A stretch of DNA of 64,000 bases from a virus, in the IMG/VR virus record IMGVR_UViG_3300042445_001685, positions 22,650-86,649 of that record; one strand, 5' to 3'. This document shows, one piece after another, positions 31,796 to 37,617 of the stretch; the stretch's first letter is position 1, and each line of letters starts with the position of its first letter. A program made the position numbers and the translations under genes. The notes below the pieces were generated by a model, which saw only the letters and a list, made by a program, of their open reading frames with translations, did no database searches and was not told the DNA's origin.

Positions 31796-31868
31796 TGTGA
31801 AAGATGGGACTCGAACCCACAATCTCCTGAACCACAATCAGACGCTTTACCAATTCAGCTACAATCAC
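31796..31868 (-). tRNA. tRNA-His (GTG)
   Basis: Loop TTGTGGT, extra G at -1 available, T-loop TTCGAGT. Two adjacent T-T mismatches in the acceptor (pairs 5 and 6). Confidence 0.85.
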
Positions 31869-31875
31869 CATATTG

Positions 31876-31945
31876 TACCGACTACAAGTTACGCTCTTGT
31901 CTGAGAATACTTATGAGATATTCTCGATCCTAGATCAAGTCGGTA
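31876..31945 (-). ncRNA. tRNA-mimic cloverleaf with a CAT-type anticodon loop
   Basis: An 8-bp closing stem (TACCGACT/AGTCGGTA) holds three arms in tRNA order: GATC/GATC, an 8-bp arm with the 7-base loop CTCATAA identical to the CAT tRNAs of this array, and ACAAG/CTTGT with a 7-base loop AGCGTAA. The T-loop consensus TTCRANY is absent. 31946-32075 has a GATAGGG/CCCTATC hairpin and nothing else I can name. Confidence 0.5.
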
Positions 31946-32075
31946 GTTGATAGGGAACCTCTTACCCTATCGCTGTACTATCTGATTTTAAAGTGTCTTA
32001 CCACGGGGCCCCGTTCGTACTTCCTTCTCCTGCATTCCTTAGATGCGTTGTGAGGACGGTGAGGAGGTTTTTTTG

Positions 32076-32158
32076 AGGAAAGCAGAGGTATCGAACCCCA
32101 TGCCCGAAGGCACGATACGCTTAGCAAGCGGTCTCAACTCCTAGTTGATTTACTTTCC
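32076..32158 (-). tRNA. tRNA-Ser (GCT)
   Basis: Loop TTGCTAA, class II variable arm with TTCG loop, acceptor GGAAAGT/GCTTTCC. Confidence 0.88.
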
Positions 32159-32163
32159 CTTTG

Positions 32164-32237
32164 TAGGTAATATAGGAATCGAACCTATAACCTCTCACGT
32201 ATCAGGCGAGTGCTCTAACCAATTGAGCTAATTACCT
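32164..32237 (-). tRNA. tRNA-Ile (GAT)
   Basis: Loop CTGATAC, stem CTCGC/GTGAG, perfect acceptor AGGTAAT/ATTACCT. Confidence 0.9.
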
Positions 32238-32244
32238 ATTTTTG

Positions 32245-32388
32245 TGCTCATAGCTGGAATCGAACCAACCTCGATAAGTCACTTACTCCAACCAACTGCT
32301 ACTTGTTACGTACCTTGAGCTTTTACGATTGACCGTCACGTTATCCCACTTCAGGTTGGGGAGCTACCACACTACCTGTTATACGAGC
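32245..32388 (-). tRNA. Oversized tRNA-like element, 144 nt
   Basis: The acceptor ends (GCTCGTA/TATGAGC) and a canonical T-arm (GTTGG-TTCGATT-CCAGC) are intact, but about 70 extra bases lie between. A second, weaker 5' acceptor candidate (GCTCA) occurs internally. Either an insertion or intron in a tRNA, or a 3' tRNA preceded by a spacer that mimics its acceptor. Anticodon unclear. Confidence 0.5.
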
Positions 32389-32397
32389 ATTTAATTG

Positions 32398-32469
32398 CGG
32401 GCCTGGGAGGAATCGAACCTCCATAAGATGATTAACAGTCATCCGTAATAACCTTTATACGACAAACCC
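32398..32469 (-). tRNA. tRNA-Asn (GTT)
   Basis: Loop CTGTTAA, stem GATGA/TCATC, acceptor GGGTTTG/CAGGCCC. Confidence 0.92.
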
Positions 32470-32474
32470 GGTTG

Positions 32475-32547
32475 TGGACCCTACAGGAATCGAACCTGTT
32501 CCTCTAGTTCTTCAGACTAGCGTACGCACCAGCTATACAAAAGGTCC
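32475..32547 (-). tRNA. tRNA-Phe (GAA)
   Basis: Loop CTGAAGA, stem CTAGT/ACTAG, acceptor GGACCTT/AGGGTCC. Confidence 0.92.
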
Positions 32548-32552
32548 AATTG

Positions 32553-32635
32553 TGGGATACTGTGGAATCGAACCACACGCTTCTTACAGCAACGATTTTA
32601 CAGACCGCTTATCACACCAGTGACTGAAGCATCCC
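32553..32635 (-). tRNA. tRNA-Tyr (GTA)
   Basis: Loop CTGTAAA, class II variable arm, acceptor GGGATGC/GTATCCC. Confidence 0.9.
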
Positions 32636-32641
32636 AATTTG

Positions 32642-32713
32642 ATCATTCTACAGGAATCGAACCTGCTTCTCCACCCTCCACGGGCAGCGTAGTCACCAAT
32701 CTACCAAGAACGA
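32642..32713 (-). tRNA. tRNA with unusual anticodon loop CGTGGAG (possibly TGG, Pro-like)
   Basis: Acceptor, D-arm and T-arm are sound. The 7-base anticodon loop is CGTGGAG, so position 33 is G, not the near-universal U, and the anticodon by position is TGG. A normal tRNA-Pro(TGG) exists at 33086, so this one may have another role. Confidence 0.7.
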
Positions 32714-32719
32714 AACTAT

Positions 32720-32799
32720 AACAAGCTTTCATCGGCAAATTACTAACTCATAATAGACTCCATATAGTCTTGAAAATACTTGCCGGTATTTTACTTGCT
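32720..32799 (-). ncRNA. Spacer RNA with predicted pseudoknot
   Basis: Closing helix AGCAAG/CTTGTT. A hairpin AAAATAC/GTATTTT carries loop CGGCAA, which is perfectly complementary to TTGCCG about 40 bases downstream; AGACT/AGTCT lies between. The 6-bp loop pairing suggests a defined tertiary fold. Confidence 0.5.
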
Positions 32800-32812
32800 A
32801 CCCAGAATTTTG

Positions 32813-32883
32813 TACCTCGTGATAGAATCGAACTATCGCCCTTTGCATGTAAAACAAATACGCTACCATTACGCCAACGAGGC
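32813..32883 (-). tRNA. tRNA-Val (TAC)
   Basis: Loop TTTACAT, stem TTTGT/GCAAA, acceptor GCCTCGT/ACGAGGT. Confidence 0.9.
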
Positions 32884-32937
32884 AAATCTAATTCTACGCT
32901 TCGGTCTAAAAGCCCTTCTATGAATTAGTAACAGTCT
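32881..32937 (-). repeat. Spacer repeat copy 1 (flanks tRNA-Lys)
   Basis: Bases 32881-32903 and 32915-32937 (23 nt each) are identical to 33015-33037 and 33056-33078; the middle differs (11 versus 18 nt). On the RNA, CTAATTC/GAATTAG closes the element. Confidence 0.8.
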
Positions 32938-32944
32938 TCTTTTG

Positions 32945-33017
32945 TACCCCCGGCTGGCCTCGAACCAGCTACCCCCGAGTTAAAAGCCCGGTGCCCGTCC
33001 ACATGAGCTTCGAAGGC
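32945..33017 (-). tRNA. tRNA-Lys (TTT)
   Basis: Loop CTTTTAA, stem CCGGG/CTCGG, acceptor GCCTTCG/CGGGGGT with several G-U pairs. Confidence 0.9.
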
Positions 33018-33078
33018 AAATCTAATTCTACGCTTCGAGGACTTACTCGCGTGGTCTTCTATGAATTAGTAACAGTCT
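33015..33078 (-). repeat. Spacer repeat copy 2
   Basis: Second copy of the element at 32881-32937: identical 23-nt ends, an 18-nt unrelated middle. The pair brackets tRNA-Lys and could mediate gain or loss of tRNAs by recombination. Confidence 0.8.
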
Positions 33079-33085
33079 CTTCTCG

Positions 33086-33161
33086 TCTGGTAGGCAGGAT
33101 TCGAACCTGCGTGCTCTAGCGTCCAAGGCCAGCGAGATAAACCGGACTCCTCTACTACCAG
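33086..33161 (-). tRNA. tRNA-Pro (TGG)
   Basis: Loop CTTGGAC with U33, stem CTGGC/GCTAG, perfect acceptor CTGGTAG/CTACCAG. 33162-33376 holds no convincing gene; a short open frame there runs through this tRNA and I do not accept it. Confidence 0.85.
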
Positions 33162-33376
33162 TGGTGAAGGGATTATTTTTTTAAAGTAGAATTCGCCCAT
33201 CTCAAAACTACTGTAATTTCCGTAAGCAAAGCCATCGGGCTGATTCCCTGTACTCATGTCTTGCATCGTTTTCTCCATATGGATTTCTCCACTACTTACT
33301 GATAATGCTTTCTTTACTAACCGTCCTACTTACTGATCAAGTGTTGGGATAGGCTTTCATTACTTACAATTATTTG

Positions 33377-33448
33377 TTGGCTTACTAGGATTCGAACCTA
33401 GACTAAAACAGTCAAAGTGTTTTGTGCTAACCGTTACACTATAAGCCA
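33377..33448 (-). tRNA. tRNA-Gln (TTG)
   Basis: Loop CTTTGAC, stem AAACA/TGTTT, perfect acceptor TGGCTTA/TAAGCCA. Confidence 0.92.
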
Positions 33449-33454
33449 ATATTG

Positions 33455-33538
33455 AGGAAGACGTGGGACTCGAACCCACAACAGTATTACCTGCTACCAC
33501 TTTTCAAGAGTGGCTCCTGATCCAGCCGGATGCCTTCC
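33455..33538 (-). tRNA. tRNA-Ser (TGA)
   Basis: Loop CTTGAAA, stem CCACT/AGTGG, class II variable arm, acceptor GGAAGGC/GTCTTCC. Confidence 0.9.
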
Positions 33539-33588
33539 CTATGCTTTATCCAATATGTCAATGAACTCTTATTCTTTATTTCTGTACC

Positions 33589-33619
33589 TAAAGATACGAT
33601 TTTTTTTTCTTTCTAGCAA
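33589..33619 (-). promoter_or_regulatory. Promoter of the second tRNA cluster
   Basis: TTG (33617-33619), 20-base spacer, TATCTTTA (33589-33596). Spacer sequence is nearly identical to that of the promoter at 30762. Confidence 0.75.
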
Positions 33620-33636
33620 CTTTTTTTTAATAAAAA

Positions 33637-33661
33637 ACCCGAATCTTTTTTTGATCCGGGT
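33637..33661 (-). terminator. Intrinsic terminator before the second tRNA cluster
   Basis: Stem CCCGGATC/GATTCGGG with an A7 loop, followed on the minus strand by TTTTTT. Ends the 47-residue gene transcript. Confidence 0.85.
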
Positions 33662-33697
33662 ACCTTACTTATAATATGTATTTTATACTATATCATA

Positions 33698-33841
33698 TCA
33701 TACCCCGGTACCTCCTTGTTTCGGTTCGTTATTATATCCAGCAAAGCCTAAAATGACATCCCCACATAACGAATCCGACCACGTATTCAATGCTCTTGTC
33801 GCTGTGCTAAGTTGTTGATGTATGTTTTGAATTGCTTTCAT
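33698..33841 (-). CDS. Small hypothetical protein
   Basis: 47 residues (MKAIQNIHQQLST...QGGTGV) from ATG at 33841, 20 bases after a promoter and followed by a strong terminator, so it is a stand-alone transcript. N-terminal half helical, C-terminus Gly-rich. Not recognised. Confidence 0.6.
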   Translation of the reverse strand: MKAIQNIHQQLSTATRALNTWSDSLCGDVILGFAGYNNEPKQGGTGV

Positions 33842-33860
33842 TTTATTTGCTTTCTATATA

Positions 33861-33891
33861 TAAATATATGAACTTTTCCATTCCAGTCCAA
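33861..33891 (-). promoter_or_regulatory. Promoter of the 47-residue gene
   Basis: TTG (33889-33891), 20-base spacer, TATATTTA (33861-33868). Confidence 0.75.
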
Positions 33892-33930
33892 CTATATTTT
33901 AATTTTTTTTCTTTGTGTTTTTATATATTA

Positions 33931-33961
33931 TAAATATACGAACTTTTATTTTATAAAACAA
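33931..33961 (-). promoter_or_regulatory. Second, tandem promoter
   Basis: TTG (33959-33961), 20-base spacer, TATATTTA (33931-33938), 70 bases upstream of the previous promoter. Its -33 box overlaps one end of a 15-bp inverted repeat. Confidence 0.7.
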
Positions 33962-34326
33962 CTACTGTTCTTTGGATTAATTTATCCGTTTATTAATTTT
34001 TTTTTCTTAACTGGCTCACATCCATCATTGTTAATTGACGTAAGTTTTTGTTCTAATTTGTCTACTCTGGAGTCTGTATAGGAAATACAGTCTGAGTGTA
34101 GTTTGTTTACTCGATCAACTTCCTGATCAATTCTACGATTTACTAATTCATCGTTTCTAGAAATCCAGTTCTGTATTTCAGTTAACTCTTTTTCTTGCTT
34201 TGCTACTTTGCTTGCTGTTCTAAACGCTACCACAACCCCCCATGCAAGGAGAGCTATACCAACCCCTAAAACAAATGCTAAAATTTGTTCCATAATTTAT
34301 AATTTTTATTTCAAAGAACAGTAGTT
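33960..34326. repeat. 15-bp inverted repeat flanking one gene
   Basis: AACTACTGTTCTTTG at 33960-33974 recurs as its exact reverse complement at 34312-34326. The pair brackets the gene at 33982-34293, which sits alone between tRNA-like genes. Confidence 0.7.
33982..34293 (-). CDS. Membrane-anchored coiled-coil protein
   Basis: 103 residues: a membrane segment at 4-24, then a long helix to about residue 90 and a basic end (KKKKLING). Topology is like that of the spanin-like protein at 190. It is enclosed by a 15-bp inverted repeat and interrupts the tRNA block. Not recognised. Confidence 0.6.
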   Translation of the reverse strand: MEQILAFVLGVGIALLAWGVVVAFRTASKVAKQEKELTEIQNWISRNDELVNRRIDQEVDRVNKLHSDCISYTDSRVDKLEQKLTSINNDGCEPVKKKKLING

Positions 34327-34335
34327 TAATTTTGT

Positions 34336-34432
34336 AGTCAGGACAGGATTCGAACCTGCTCCAGCTTTGCCATAAATAGTATATTTCAACTAAACCTTGG
34401 GGAGGTGCCACCAACCAATGGTCTCCTGACTG
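34336..34432 (-). tRNA. Atypical long tRNA-like element
   Basis: Perfect acceptor AGTCAGG/CCTGACT and T-arm GCAGG-TTCGAAT-CCTGT. The interior is about 20 bases too long; an anticodon arm GTTTA/TATAC with loop GTTGAAA (TGA) is possible but has one mismatch. Identity uncertain. Confidence 0.55.
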
Positions 34433-34437
34433 TTTGG

Positions 34438-34524
34438 AATCGGTGAGGGATTCGAACCCTCATCCCGCTTAGAAGCGGTGTTACCCTCTGTCGGTATTCA
34501 TTCCCGATTACACCAACCGATTCT
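34438..34524 (-). tRNA. Atypical long tRNA-like element
   Basis: Perfect acceptor AATCGGT/ACCGATT and T-arm GAGGG-TTCGAAT-CCCTC. A 5-bp GGTGT/ACACC arm encloses an extra TCGG/CCGA hairpin; the anticodon hairpin CCGC/GCGG leaves a 6-base loop TTCTAA. If read with one mismatch, TCT (Arg). Confidence 0.55.
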
Positions 34525-34527
34525 TTT

Positions 34528-34648
34528 TTTACCAACCTTGGTCTTTCAGGGTTTCTGATTGAGTGCAATAAGTGGCGCCTTCCTACTATAAACCCTTGTT
34601 CGGAAATTAATACACTCTACCTCTCAATTAACAGCGAGCATTGGTAAA
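34528..34648 (-). ncRNA. Folded non-tRNA RNA upstream of the atypical tRNAs
   Basis: Closed by an 8-bp stem (TTTACCAA at 34641-34648, TTGGTAAA at 34528-34535) with inner GAGTG/CACTC. No promoter seen directly upstream; probably transcribed with the lipoprotein gene. Confidence 0.45.
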
Positions 34649-34846
34649 TTACTTTGTAGTTGCAGCGTCGATTGAATCTTGTACTGCTTCTGTTGCGATA
34701 ATTGCAGCCTCTTGAGTTGTATCAACTGCTACTGAATCAACTACTACTGCTGTTGAGTCTACTGTTGAGGTTTCAGCTGTGTTTACTTTGTTACAAGAAA
34801 CTAATACTGTTGCTACTAATGCTAATGCTAAAAATACTTTTTTCAT
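34649..34846 (-). CDS. Small lipoprotein
   Basis: 65 residues: signal peptide with lipobox LVSC (Cys18), then a low-complexity mature part rich in Val, Ser, Thr, Asp and Ala (STVDSTAVVVDSVAVDTT type). Should be lipidated and placed in the outer membrane of the host. Could alter the surface or superinfection; not recognised. Confidence 0.75.
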   Translation of the reverse strand: MKKVFLALALVATVLVSCNKVNTAETSTVDSTAVVVDSVAVDTTQEAAIIATEAVQDSIDAATTK

Positions 34847-34875
34847 TTTTATTTTCTTTTGTTGTTAATAATACT

Positions 34876-34906
34876 TAAAGATAAGAACTTTAATTCAATT
34901 GAGCAA
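34876..34906 (-). promoter_or_regulatory. Promoter of the lipoprotein gene
   Basis: TTG (34904-34906), 20-base spacer, TATCTTTA (34876-34883). Confidence 0.75.
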
Positions 34907-34914
34907 CTTTTTTA

Positions 34915-35304
34915 TTAAAAAGATACTGTTGATAAAACTTTAATAACTGTAGTTTCTGGATCAAAATCTTTATCTAAATGTTTTGCAACAATTAAATCAA
35001 TTGATGCTCCGTTTTTTTGCTCAACCCATAATTCTTTTACAAATTTTGTTGAATTGATTTCATTTGTATCCGCATCTCTTGTGATTGTGAATACTGCTAC
35101 TTTTGCTTGAGTTGGTCTCATATTATTTGGTATTAAATTTGAATGTGAATAATTAATTGTTGAATTTCCTGATAAGGTTAGTCCAGATGTTACTTCTAAT
35201 TTTGTTGATGGATTAATATTACCCATTCCTACTGTTCCGAGGTTTGTGTTGATAGTTGTTCCTGAATATCCGTTTATTGTTGCTGTTCCTGTTGCTTCAA
35301 ACAT
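34915..35304 (-). CDS. Small virion-like protein with tail-fibre signature
   Basis: 129 residues. The GNINPSTKLEVTSGLTLSGNSTINY stretch is typical of repeats in phage tail fibres. Beta-rich, no signal peptide. Could be a short fibre or decoration subunit, or a relic of a larger fibre. It follows queC by five bases. Confidence 0.55.
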   Translation of the reverse strand: MFEATGTATINGYSGTTINTNLGTVGMGNINPSTKLEVTSGLTLSGNSTINYSHSNLIPNNMRPTQAKVAVFTITRDADTNEINSTKFVKELWVEQKNGASIDLIVAKHLDKDFDPETTVIKVLSTVSF

Positions 35305-35308
35305 AATC

Positions 35309-36199
35309 TTAATTGTTATGGTTATTTAATACTTTTGTTACTTCTGTTACTACATGTTCCCATGTTACTGGTCCTGTTTCGTCTGCGTAAGGAGCTGGAT
35401 CAGGTCTTCCTAATTTAATAAATGCTTCTACTCTTTCAACTGATGAAGCTGATTTATAATCTGAGAACCATTCTTCAAATTTTTCAAATGTTACTGGGTC
35501 ATGGTATACCATTTTAATTGGTTTGTAAGATGTATTAGTTCTTGAATAAACTTCATCAAAGTCTAATCCTAACTCTTTACATAATACTTCTCCGTCTTGT
35601 AAGATAGTAAATTTATCTCCTTCTAAGTAAGGTGTAAAATACCCTACTCTTTCTGCTTCCCAGTTACCCATTCTAAAAGCTGCATCATCTGCATCTCTAA
35701 ATTCTTGTCTACAGTCTGGATAAATTGCATGATCACCTGCATGGATACCCATTGCAATATCACAAGTCTCTCCTGTTCTATTTGCAACTGATAAAGCTAC
35801 TGCTTGAGTAATAGAAGCAAATATTTTGTTTCTGTTAGGAACAACTGTTGCTTTCATATTATCTTCTGCATAGTGACCTTCTGGTACATCTTCACCTCCT
35901 GTTACTAAAGCTGAATCTAGTAAATCAACTAATCCTTTTAATTGGATTTGGCGATACATAACTTCATTGTAGTTTTTTCCTACTACCGTAATTGTACCTA
36001 ATTGATCTTGTTCCGCTTTTTCAGAGCAACCATTAAGGTACTCTACTAATGATTGAGCTCTCTCTAACTCTACTCTGTGTTTTTGACCATAGTCAAAGCT
36101 AATAGCTGTAACTGTGTCATACTCTTTTAGACATCTAAGTAATAAGGTACTTGAGTCCATTCCTCCTGATAAGGATACTACAACATGTTTTTTAGACAT
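35309..36199 (-). CDS. queC: 7-cyano-7-deazaguanine (preQ0) synthase
   Basis: 296 residues, longer than the usual ~230. The ATP pyrophosphatase loop SLSGGMDSSTL is at 9-19, with ISFDYGQKH near 34-42 and VPNRNKIFASI. It converts CDG to preQ0 with ammonia and ATP. The C-terminal CX8-9CX2CX2C zinc site of bacterial QueC is absent: the region before VERVEAFIKLGRPDP has no cysteines. So it is a variant enzyme, apart from the other que genes. Confidence 0.9.
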   Translation of the reverse strand: MSKKHVVVSLSGGMDSSTLLLRCLKEYDTVTAISFDYGQKHRVELERAQSLVEYLNGCSEKAEQDQLGTITVVGKNYNEVMYRQIQLKGLVDLLDSALVTGGEDVPEGHYAEDNMKATVVPNRNKIFASITQAVALSVANRTGETCDIAMGIHAGDHAIYPDCRQEFRDADDAAFRMGNWEAERVGYFTPYLEGDKFTILQDGEVLCKELGLDFDEVYSRTNTSYKPIKMVYHDPVTFEKFEEWFSDYKSASSVERVEAFIKLGRPDPAPYADETGPVTWEHVVTEVTKVLNNHNN

Positions 36200-36226
36200 A
36201 ATTTATAATTTTAAATAAGCCAGGTA

Positions 36227-36250
36227 TTTTAAGCGTATAGGCAAACGCTT
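36227..36250 (-). terminator. Weak hairpin between the 64-residue gene and queC
   Basis: Stem AAGCGT/ACGCTT (36231-36236, 36245-36250) with an 8-base loop and AAAA after it on the minus strand. It may attenuate rather than end transcription into queC. Confidence 0.4.
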
Positions 36251-36445
36251 TTAGTTTTCTCTTAATTCAAATTCTAATTCAGGATCACCGACTTTGTCAT
36301 AACTGAATTCCCAATCTAAATCGCTATCGAATGTTTCCCAGAAAAGATCTTCATTTTCTTTATACATTGTTAATTGTTCGTCAGTAAGATTTACTTCATA
36401 AACATTAACATCTGTTACAGTTTCGTATTTTCTTAATGTAGCCAT
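36251..36445 (-). CDS. Small acidic protein
   Basis: 64 residues, strongly acidic toward the C-terminus (ENEDLFWETFDSDLDWEFS). Possible DNA mimic by composition, but there is no family match I recognise. Confidence 0.55.
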   Translation of the reverse strand: MATLRKYETVTDVNVYEVNLTDEQLTMYKENEDLFWETFDSDLDWEFSYDKVGDPELEFELREN

Positions 36446-36450
36446 AACTT

Positions 36451-36696
36451 TTATAATTGATAACTTTGACGATCTCCTAAGGAAGGTTCTACTTCTGATT
36501 GTTCAGTTTTAAAATACTCTTGTAAAAATTCCCTCTTATAAAGCATTACCTTTCCTTTGTATCGAGTATTTGAAATTTCTCTAGTTCCTACTTCCTGTTT
36601 TGCTTTAAGAGCTGCTTTATATACTTTGTCTCCTAACTCTTGTCCTGCAGCATAACCTAAGTAATCGTATAAAGATATTAATCCTCTTTCTTCCAT
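36451..36696 (-). CDS. Small hypothetical protein
   Basis: 81 residues, helical, mixed charge, no membrane segment. First gene of the transcript leading to queC, 19 bases after the promoter at 36715. Not recognised. Confidence 0.6.
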   Translation of the reverse strand: MEERGLISLYDYLGYAAGQELGDKVYKAALKAKQEVGTREISNTRYKGKVMLYKREFLQEYFKTEQSEVEPSLGDRQSYQL

Positions 36697-36827
36697 AACG
36701 ATTTAATTCTGTATTTAATATACGAAATACTTCCTCCTACTGCAACAAAAAATGCAGAAATGTTTAGTAAATTAGGATGCCAATGCTCTCCACATAGTCC
36801 CAACGCATGTTTAAATGTCTCTACCAT
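36678..36827 (-). CDS. Small membrane protein
   Basis: 49 residues (MVETFKHALGLCGEHWHPN...). A membrane segment at about 21-37 and a basic tail. The promoter at 36715 lies inside it and its end overlaps the next gene by 19 bases in another frame. I recall similar CGEHWHPN peptides in other phages, without function. Confidence 0.55.
   Translation of the reverse strand: MVETFKHALGLCGEHWHPNLLNISAFFVAVGGSISYIKYRIKSLWKKED
36715..36745 (-). promoter_or_regulatory. Promoter for the 36696 gene and queC
   Basis: TTG (36743-36745), 20-base spacer, TATATTAA (36715-36722), inside a small gene. Confidence 0.7.
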
Positions 36828-36837
36828 ACTCTCTTTC

Positions 36838-37146
36838 TTAATCGATAGTAGTCATTGTTCGCATCTTTTGCTCAATAGAGTTCCAAGTTTCAATATATTC
36901 CTTTATTGTCTTGAAATGTTTATTTTCATTAAAGTTTAGTAACTCTTTTGAAACTGTTTTTAATGCATGATTGAATGTGGCTGGATAGCTTACAGTTCTT
37001 AGGTATGCTTTATCGTCTTTACCTCTGTTTACTCTTTCATAAACTGTGTAACCTCCTGATGGAGAATGTGTAATGAAGAATGGCTCCATGATTGGATCCT
37101 CGATAAGGGTATCGCCTGCCGGTATTGTATCTGGATTACGTAACAT
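36838..37146 (-). CDS. Hypothetical protein
   Basis: 102 residues. N-terminal Pro-rich part, then beta strands (FFITHSPSGGYTVYERV) and a helical end. No membrane segment. Not recognised. Confidence 0.6.
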   Translation of the reverse strand: MLRNPDTIPAGDTLIEDPIMEPFFITHSPSGGYTVYERVNRGKDDKAYLRTVSYPATFNHALKTVSKELLNFNENKHFKTIKEYIETWNSIEQKMRTMTTID

Positions 37147-37158
37147 TTGTTTTGATTT

Positions 37159-37425
37159 TTAGTTTAAAATTAATTCTTTTAATTCTTCTACCCCTAGTCT
37201 TCCAGATGCAGCTTTTACTTCTACTCCGTCTTGAAGAACTACTGTGTGAGGAATTCCTCTTACCTTATGCTGACCTGATAAGTTTTCTGTATCTTCCTCT
37301 ACATTAATTTCTAAGAAAGTAATCTCATCACTTTCTAACTCTTCTCTTACTTTTGTAAATGTAGGTCCATATACTTTACACGGACCACACCAATTAGCAT
37401 AAAACTTAATTACCTGCTTTGCCAT
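37159..37425 (-). CDS. trx: Thioredoxin
   Basis: 88 residues, slightly short. The active site WCGPC is at 12-16 and the cis-Pro is in GIPHTVV near 58. It should reduce disulfides; the class I ribonucleotide reductase in this window needs such a donor. Confidence 0.92.
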   Translation of the reverse strand: MAKQVIKFYANWCGPCKVYGPTFTKVREELESDEITFLEINVEEDTENLSGQHKVRGIPHTVVLQDGVEVKAASGRLGVEELKELILN

Positions 37426-37564
37426 ATGCTCCTTTTGATTTGTAGTGATCAGCTTTGCTGAATTTACTTTGTGATTGTTCTTGTTTAGGAACTGATGTTC
37501 TTCCTAAGGTTGGAATCCATTCCATTAGTTGAGTATAAATACTCTTTGCTGAATTTTTAGACAT
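37406..37564 (-). CDS. Small basic protein overlapping thioredoxin
   Basis: 52 residues (MSKNSAKSIYTQLMEWIPTL...), basic C-terminus. Overlaps the thioredoxin start by 20 bases in another frame and follows a promoter, which supports expression. Not recognised. Confidence 0.55.
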   Translation of the reverse strand: MSKNSAKSIYTQLMEWIPTLGRTSVPKQEQSQSKFSKADHYKSKGAYGKAGN

Positions 37565-37586
37565 ATCCTTTATTTTTGATTATACT

Positions 37587-37617
37587 ATAATATAGGTATT
37601 TTAATTGAGAAATACAA
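37587..37617 (-). promoter_or_regulatory. Promoter of the small gene and thioredoxin
   Basis: TTG (37615-37617), 20-base spacer, TATATTAT (37587-37594). It lacks the TTC that usually precedes the -7 box. Confidence 0.65.

Noticed and set aside
2885-32071. A 15-base word (CGGTGAGGAGGTTTT) found at 2885-2899 and 32057-32071
   Set aside because: One or two shared 15-mers are expected by chance in 64 kb, and contexts differ.
33066-33278. 70-codon minus-strand frame beginning MEKTMQDMSTG
   Set aside because: It reads through the whole tRNA-Pro and its spacer, and has no promoter; the first ~40 codons may be chance or a gene relic.
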